A stretch of DNA of 26,545 bases from DRTC01 sp964521025 (GTDB lineage: Bacteria; Cloacimonadota; Cloacimonadia; Cloacimonadales; TCS61). A model generated the notes under the pieces. It saw only the letters and a program-made list of their open reading frames with translations, was not told the DNA's origin and searched no databases. The position numbers and the translations under genes were made by a program. Position 1 is the stretch's first letter. Every line of letters starts with the position of its first letter. Below are positions 23,077-26,545 of this stretch, one piece after another. The stretch covers positions 1 to 26,545 of the forward strand of contig CAZFPK010000046.1 in assembly GCA_964521025.1 (NCBI GenBank). The letters run 5' to 3'.

Positions 23077-25467
23077 TTAACTTTGAAACTGTAAAGACAA
23101 AATTCCAACCGCGAGATAACAAACACAGGCAACCAGGAAAACGATATTAAATCCAAAAACAATAGCACAAATGGTAGCGGATAAAATGCTAATCACAGAA
23201 AAGAAACCATTAATTCCCCAAGCCCATGGAACTTTACTTTGATTTATTCTTTTCAAAAAATTAACTGCTTGCGGAAACGGAATTCCCATAAAAAAACCTA
23301 AAGGCATCAGCAGCAAAATGGTGATTAAAATTTTGAAAAAGATATTTAATTGAATCAATTCCGGCAGCAGGTATTTGAAAAATCCAAGATAAATCAGAAT
23401 TATGAAACTGACCAGGAGAGAAGCAAATAATATCCTGTTTTTTTCTTTGAAAATCCGATCCGAAAAATAACTTCCCAATCCTGAAAAAAGCAGTAATCCG
23501 GAAATAATGACACTCAAAGAATAGGTTGGATGGGAAAGAAACAAGACCAATTTCTGGATCAAAGGCATCTCAATGAAAAAGAAACCGATACCCAGCAATC
23601 CGAAATAAAAAATAATTTTTAGATTCAATCTTTTTTCGCTTGATTTAATGAAAATTAGAGGAAGAATAATAAAAACAGAACTGATTAAAATTACCGGAAT
23701 CAGCAGCAGAATCAAAATCAGATATCCCCATTCCGTAAAAGGAATTTTGGAAACTCCGAATTGGGAAATCTGTTTTAATAATTTTGGTTTGAAAAAGTTA
23801 TAAAAATAAGGTTTATTATCGGTTGCTGCTTTAATCTCAAAATCATAATCCGTAATGAAATTTTTATCAGTTCCGGAAAGAATATTTTCCGCTGCTCGAT
23901 AATAGAGTGGTTCTTCGAGTTTGATGAAGCGGTTTACTTCATTTTCCGAAATTCCCTCATAATAGATAATATTAAAGAGTTTTGAATTGCAGAAAGATTT
24001 TGTATTTGCAATCTGCTTTTCAGAAAATTGTTTTTTGGAAATAATTAGAGTTGCCGCTTGCATCGAACGAATGAAAATAATATGCTTTTTTATATTCTCT
24101 ATTTCCAGATCTCTCAAAGCTCGAGCGCAGGTATTTAACATTTTCAAGTTATCTCTGGGAGGAGTTAGGATCCATCTTGAAATCGCTAATATTCCATTAT
24201 CTTCCAAATGTTCATAAAAATCTTTGATAGATTCGACAGTATAAAGATAAGATTCATTCATCGAAGAAGTTCCGGCAGAAGCGGTGTTAAAAGCATCGAG
24301 CATAGAAATCTCGATAAGATTGTATTTTTCTTGGGAAGTTTTGATAAATCCGCGTGCTTCTTTATTTATAATTCGAACATTTGGTAGATTGTAAATATTA
24401 CCGGAAAATTCGGAAAATTCATTTTTCATCAAATTGATTACATCCCGATTAATTTCCAAACCTTGAATTCCTTTAAAATCGTGAAGAATCGCCTTGAGAA
24501 TTCCTTCTCCTCCCCCGACTCCAACGATTAAAGCTTTTTCTTTCCGGTAATTTTCCAATAATACATAAGGAAGAATCGAAGGAAGATAATTCAAATACTC
24601 GATTTTCGATTTATTTCCGGCAAAAGGAGTTATGGGACTCACAGAACTGCCGTCGAAGAATATTCCTTTCTGTTCAGGGATTTCGAAAGGAGAAACCAGA
24701 CTCAAACCGATTGTTGACCTAAATCCTTTGGCTTCGACAACTTGCACCAATCCGAGAGGAGAATATCTTTCTTCGAGGATTTTTGCTTCAGGAAGATTTA
24801 AAGTTCTGGAGATCGATTTATACTGGGAGATTTGCTTTAGATTTAAATGATCGAATGAATAAGCAAAAAGAGTGATCAATAAAATAGAAATTAAGATCGA
24901 TAAGAGCAAAATTTTTTTTTTCAAGTTAATCGAGAAAATTATTAAACATAAAAAGGAAATCGAGATAATAACAGTTAAAATCAAAAAAGGATGTAAAATA
25001 AAAGAAACTAAAATGACAAAAATAGCACCGAAGCCGGATCCAACCAGATTTGAAAAATATATTTTTCCTGTGGGAAATTTTGTGAGAGCAATGCCGATTA
25101 CATTTGCTCCTAAAAAGAAAGGAATTCCCAGAACCAGGAATTGAAAGAAAAAATTCCATACTTGAAGATTATTTATCCCGATTTCAAAGGGATTGAACGG
25201 GATTTTGCAGAAAATAATAAATCCTGAAATTAAAGTTACGGGATAAAGTAAGAGCAGAAACCAGATAAAAAAGTCCAGATTTCTGGAAATCACTTTCCGG
25301 AAAATTACTAAAAAAGTACCGCTTGCGCCGAAACCTAAAAGAGCTAAACAGATGATCAGAGATGAAAGATTTTGCCATTGGGTAATGGTAAAAATCCTGG
25401 TTAGGATGATCTCGTAACAGAGGATGGTGAAAGAAGTAAGGAAGATTGTAAGTTTGATGTGTTTCAT
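23077..25467 (-). CDS. Membrane-embedded spermidine-synthase-like protein
   Basis: This 796-residue protein has three parts: about six N-terminal membrane helices (1-205), a soluble SAM-type methyltransferase/aminopropyltransferase-like domain (about 230-530), and a second multi-helix block (about 565-790). The soluble part has the nucleotide motif ALIVGVGGGEG (316-322), the acidic strand end GLEINRDV and a MLDAFN segment where spermidine synthases place the catalytic Asp. Such fusions are widespread, but few have been tested. Whether this one makes a polyamine is unknown, since no speA/speD homologue is nearby. ATG 25467 follows GGTGAG. It is bracketed by matching hairpin repeats at 23021-23054 and 25478-25559. 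Confidence 0.82.
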   Translation of the reverse strand: MKHIKLTIFLTSFTILCYEIILTRIFTITQWQNLSSLIICLALLGFGASGTFLVIFRKVISRNLDFFIWFLLLLYPVTLISGFIIFCKIPFNPFEIGINNLQVWNFFFQFLVLGIPFFLGANVIGIALTKFPTGKIYFSNLVGSGFGAIFVILVSFILHPFLILTVIISISFLCLIIFSINLKKKILLLSILISILLITLFAYSFDHLNLKQISQYKSISRTLNLPEAKILEERYSPLGLVQVVEAKGFRSTIGLSLVSPFEIPEQKGIFFDGSSVSPITPFAGNKSKIEYLNYLPSILPYVLLENYRKEKALIVGVGGGEGILKAILHDFKGIQGLEINRDVINLMKNEFSEFSGNIYNLPNVRIINKEARGFIKTSQEKYNLIEISMLDAFNTASAGTSSMNESYLYTVESIKDFYEHLEDNGILAISRWILTPPRDNLKMLNTCARALRDLEIENIKKHIIFIRSMQAATLIISKKQFSEKQIANTKSFCNSKLFNIIYYEGISENEVNRFIKLEEPLYYRAAENILSGTDKNFITDYDFEIKAATDNKPYFYNFFKPKLLKQISQFGVSKIPFTEWGYLILILLLIPVILISSVFIILPLIFIKSSEKRLNLKIIFYFGLLGIGFFFIEMPLIQKLVLFLSHPTYSLSVIISGLLLFSGLGSYFSDRIFKEKNRILFASLLVSFIILIYLGFFKYLLPELIQLNIFFKILITILLLMPLGFFMGIPFPQAVNFLKRINQSKVPWAWGINGFFSVISILSATICAIVFGFNIVFLVACVCYLAVGILSLQFQS

Positions 25468-25477
25468 TAACTCACCA

Positions 25478-25559
25478 TCGAGTTGTAAGGATTAAGGACG
25501 ACGACTCGAAGTGCATTATAAGGTCTTTAGTTTCGACTCGTCGTTCCTTACGAGTCGAA
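25478..25559. repeat. 20-nt constant-loop hairpin copy 2, and a short-loop relative
   Basis: TCGAGT (25478-25483) pairs with ACTCGA (25504-25509) around a loop that is, on the other strand, CGTCGTCCTT-AA-TCCTTACA, matching the loop at 23028-23047. A second, perfect hairpin follows: TTCGACTCG (25532-25540) with CGAGTCGAA (25551-25559), loop TCGTTCCTTA. Confidence 0.75.
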
Positions 25560-25574
25560 TAACCATATTCTTGC

Positions 25575-26294
25575 TCAATCTCTTCTCGTCAAAGGAACAA
25601 AACGCACAAAAGTGATCACTTCGGTCTTGATATCCTTTTCACTGATTTTCCTGACTAAAAGTAAATTCTGCACCGTGAATGGTTGTCCGACAGGAATACA
25701 CATCACACCTCCAATTTTGAGTTGTCTGACCAACGGCGGAGGAATAAATTCAGCAGCGCAGGTGACGATTATCGCATCAAAAGGTGCATTTTCCAGCCAA
25801 CCGAAATAACCATCGTCACACTTGGTTCTAATTCTATCGAGACCGTAATGAAGAAAAACTTTGTTCGTTCTACGGTGCAGTTCTTCGATTATTTCAATGG
25901 TAAAAACCGAATCAGTTATCGACGAAAGAATCGCAGCTTGATAACCTGAACCTGTTCCGATTTCCAGAACCTTCGAACTGTCTGTTAAACTCAAATATTC
26001 AGTCATCAAAGCAACAATGTATGGTTGAGAAATTGTTTGTCCGAAACCGATTGCTAATGGTCTGTCTTCATAGGAAAAATCACGCAACTCTTCCGGTACG
26101 AAAATATGTCTGGGAATTTCTCTCATAGCAGAAAGAACATTTTCATCCGTTATTCCTCTTTTCTCGATCTGGTATTTGACCATATTTTCTCTTTCTTTTT
26201 GGAAGATGTCATTTGTGTAATCCTCGCTTGATAAAAAATTAAGCAAAAAAATAAGAGTAAAAAGTATTATTAATTTGATTTTTTTCGGAAACAT
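25575..26294 (-). CDS. pcm: Exported protein-L-isoaspartate O-methyltransferase
   Basis: The enzyme methylates L-isoaspartyl residues of damaged proteins with S-adenosylmethionine, allowing repair. The 239-residue protein has the family blocks MVKYQIEKRGITD, VPEELRDFSYEDRPLAIGFGQTISQPYIVALM, the SAM-binding motif I LEIGTGSGYQAAIL (about 110-123) and GGVMCIPVG. An N-terminal hydrophobic segment (about 8-22) before the enzyme suggests export or membrane anchoring, unlike cytosolic E. coli Pcm. The start at 26294 has AAGGTGG upstream. An in-frame ATG at 26378 is rejected because the extra 28 codons cover a perfect palindrome. Confidence 0.92.
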   Translation of the reverse strand: MFPKKIKLIILFTLIFLLNFLSSEDYTNDIFQKERENMVKYQIEKRGITDENVLSAMREIPRHIFVPEELRDFSYEDRPLAIGFGQTISQPYIVALMTEYLSLTDSSKVLEIGTGSGYQAAILSSITDSVFTIEIIEELHRRTNKVFLHYGLDRIRTKCDDGYFGWLENAPFDAIIVTCAAEFIPPPLVRQLKIGGVMCIPVGQPFTVQNLLLVRKISEKDIKTEVITFVRFVPLTRRD

Positions 26295-26324
26295 TTTCCA
26301 CCTTTTTTGGCATTTTATCAATAA

Positions 26325-26425
26325 ACTTAACAAGTTTTTGAAACTTGTTAAGTATATTTTAAATACTTTAAAATCCATGATCTGACTCTCTGAAACTTCA
26401 TAAATCCTGAAGATTTGTTAAGTTT
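26325..26425. repeat. Two AAACTTAACAA-family hairpins near the right edge
   Basis: ACTTAACAAGTTT (26325-26337) pairs perfectly over 13 bp with AAACTTGTTAAGT (26341-26353). A second stem, AAACTT/AAGTTT with AAATC/GATTT inside, spans 26393-26425. Both resemble the palindrome at 1643-1675. From 26426 to the window end I see only AT-rich sequence without a gene. Confidence 0.6.
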
Positions 26426-26545
26426 TATAAATCAACTCCGGAAGAATTAGAGATTAAATTATACATCTTTAATAAATTCAAAACTTTATAAGTTAGCGAT
26501 GGCTAAAAAATAATTTGGATTTTTTCTATTCATTTTCAGCGCGTT

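Noticed and set aside
26295..26378. 28-codon upstream extension of pcm
   Set aside because: It covers a perfect 13-bp palindrome, and a better binding site precedes the start at 26294.

Overview
The window looks like a chromosomal segment from an AT-rich, Gram-negative anaerobe of the FCB superphylum, most plausibly Candidatus Cloacimonadota or a close relative. This is inferred, not proven. The pointers are a secreted gingipain-type (C25) protein ending in an NYPNPFN-type C-terminal sorting domain, a TonB-domain lipoprotein, an exported protein-isoaspartate methyltransferase, and many intergenic palindromes. No rRNA, tRNA or CRISPR array was recognised.

Layout. (1) 143-1641: a complete IS4-family insertion sequence bounded by 15-bp direct repeats. 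(2) 1795-6549: a 1210-residue secreted C25-type protein, then a ketopantoate-reductase-family protein. (3) 6654-10000: a selenium operon, selA-yedF-selD. The selD gene has an in-frame UGA at codon 14 followed by a SECIS-like hairpin, so SelD is itself a selenoprotein and its true start is 99 bp upstream of the first uninterrupted ATG. (4) 10201-15072: an arsenic/redox cluster on the + strand with a YraQ/ArsP-like permease, mini-thioredoxin, CcdA-like membrane protein, exported thioredoxin, a 19-codon ORF, an ACR3 arsenite exporter and a CPBP membrane protease. No arsR or arsC is visible. (5) 15129-20433: minus-strand genes, namely a frameshifted retropepsin-like protease, a YbdG-like MscS channel, a TonB-domain lipoprotein, pyrG and murI. 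(6) 20434-21342: a 0.9-kb gene-free stretch with hairpins and five 42-bp tandem repeats. (7) 21343-26294: minus-strand radical SAM protein, a membrane-embedded spermidine-synthase-like protein, and pcm.

How the genes work together. The selenium genes form a complete donor route: SelD makes selenophosphate, SelA converts Ser-tRNA(Sec) to Sec-tRNA(Sec), and YedF is the usual companion. In the arsenic cluster, a cytosolic CxxC protein, a membrane electron carrier and an exported CxxC protein form a plausible relay across the inner membrane beside two exporters.

The most unusual signal is between the genes. Nearly every gap holds palindromes that fall into families. Within a family the loop stays constant while the stems change in a compensated way: loops TCCT, TGAA, CTTG and a 20-nt loop. 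Several occur as inverted pairs forming units of roughly 60-130 bp. One cluster has rewritten the 3' end of selA and supplies its stop codon.
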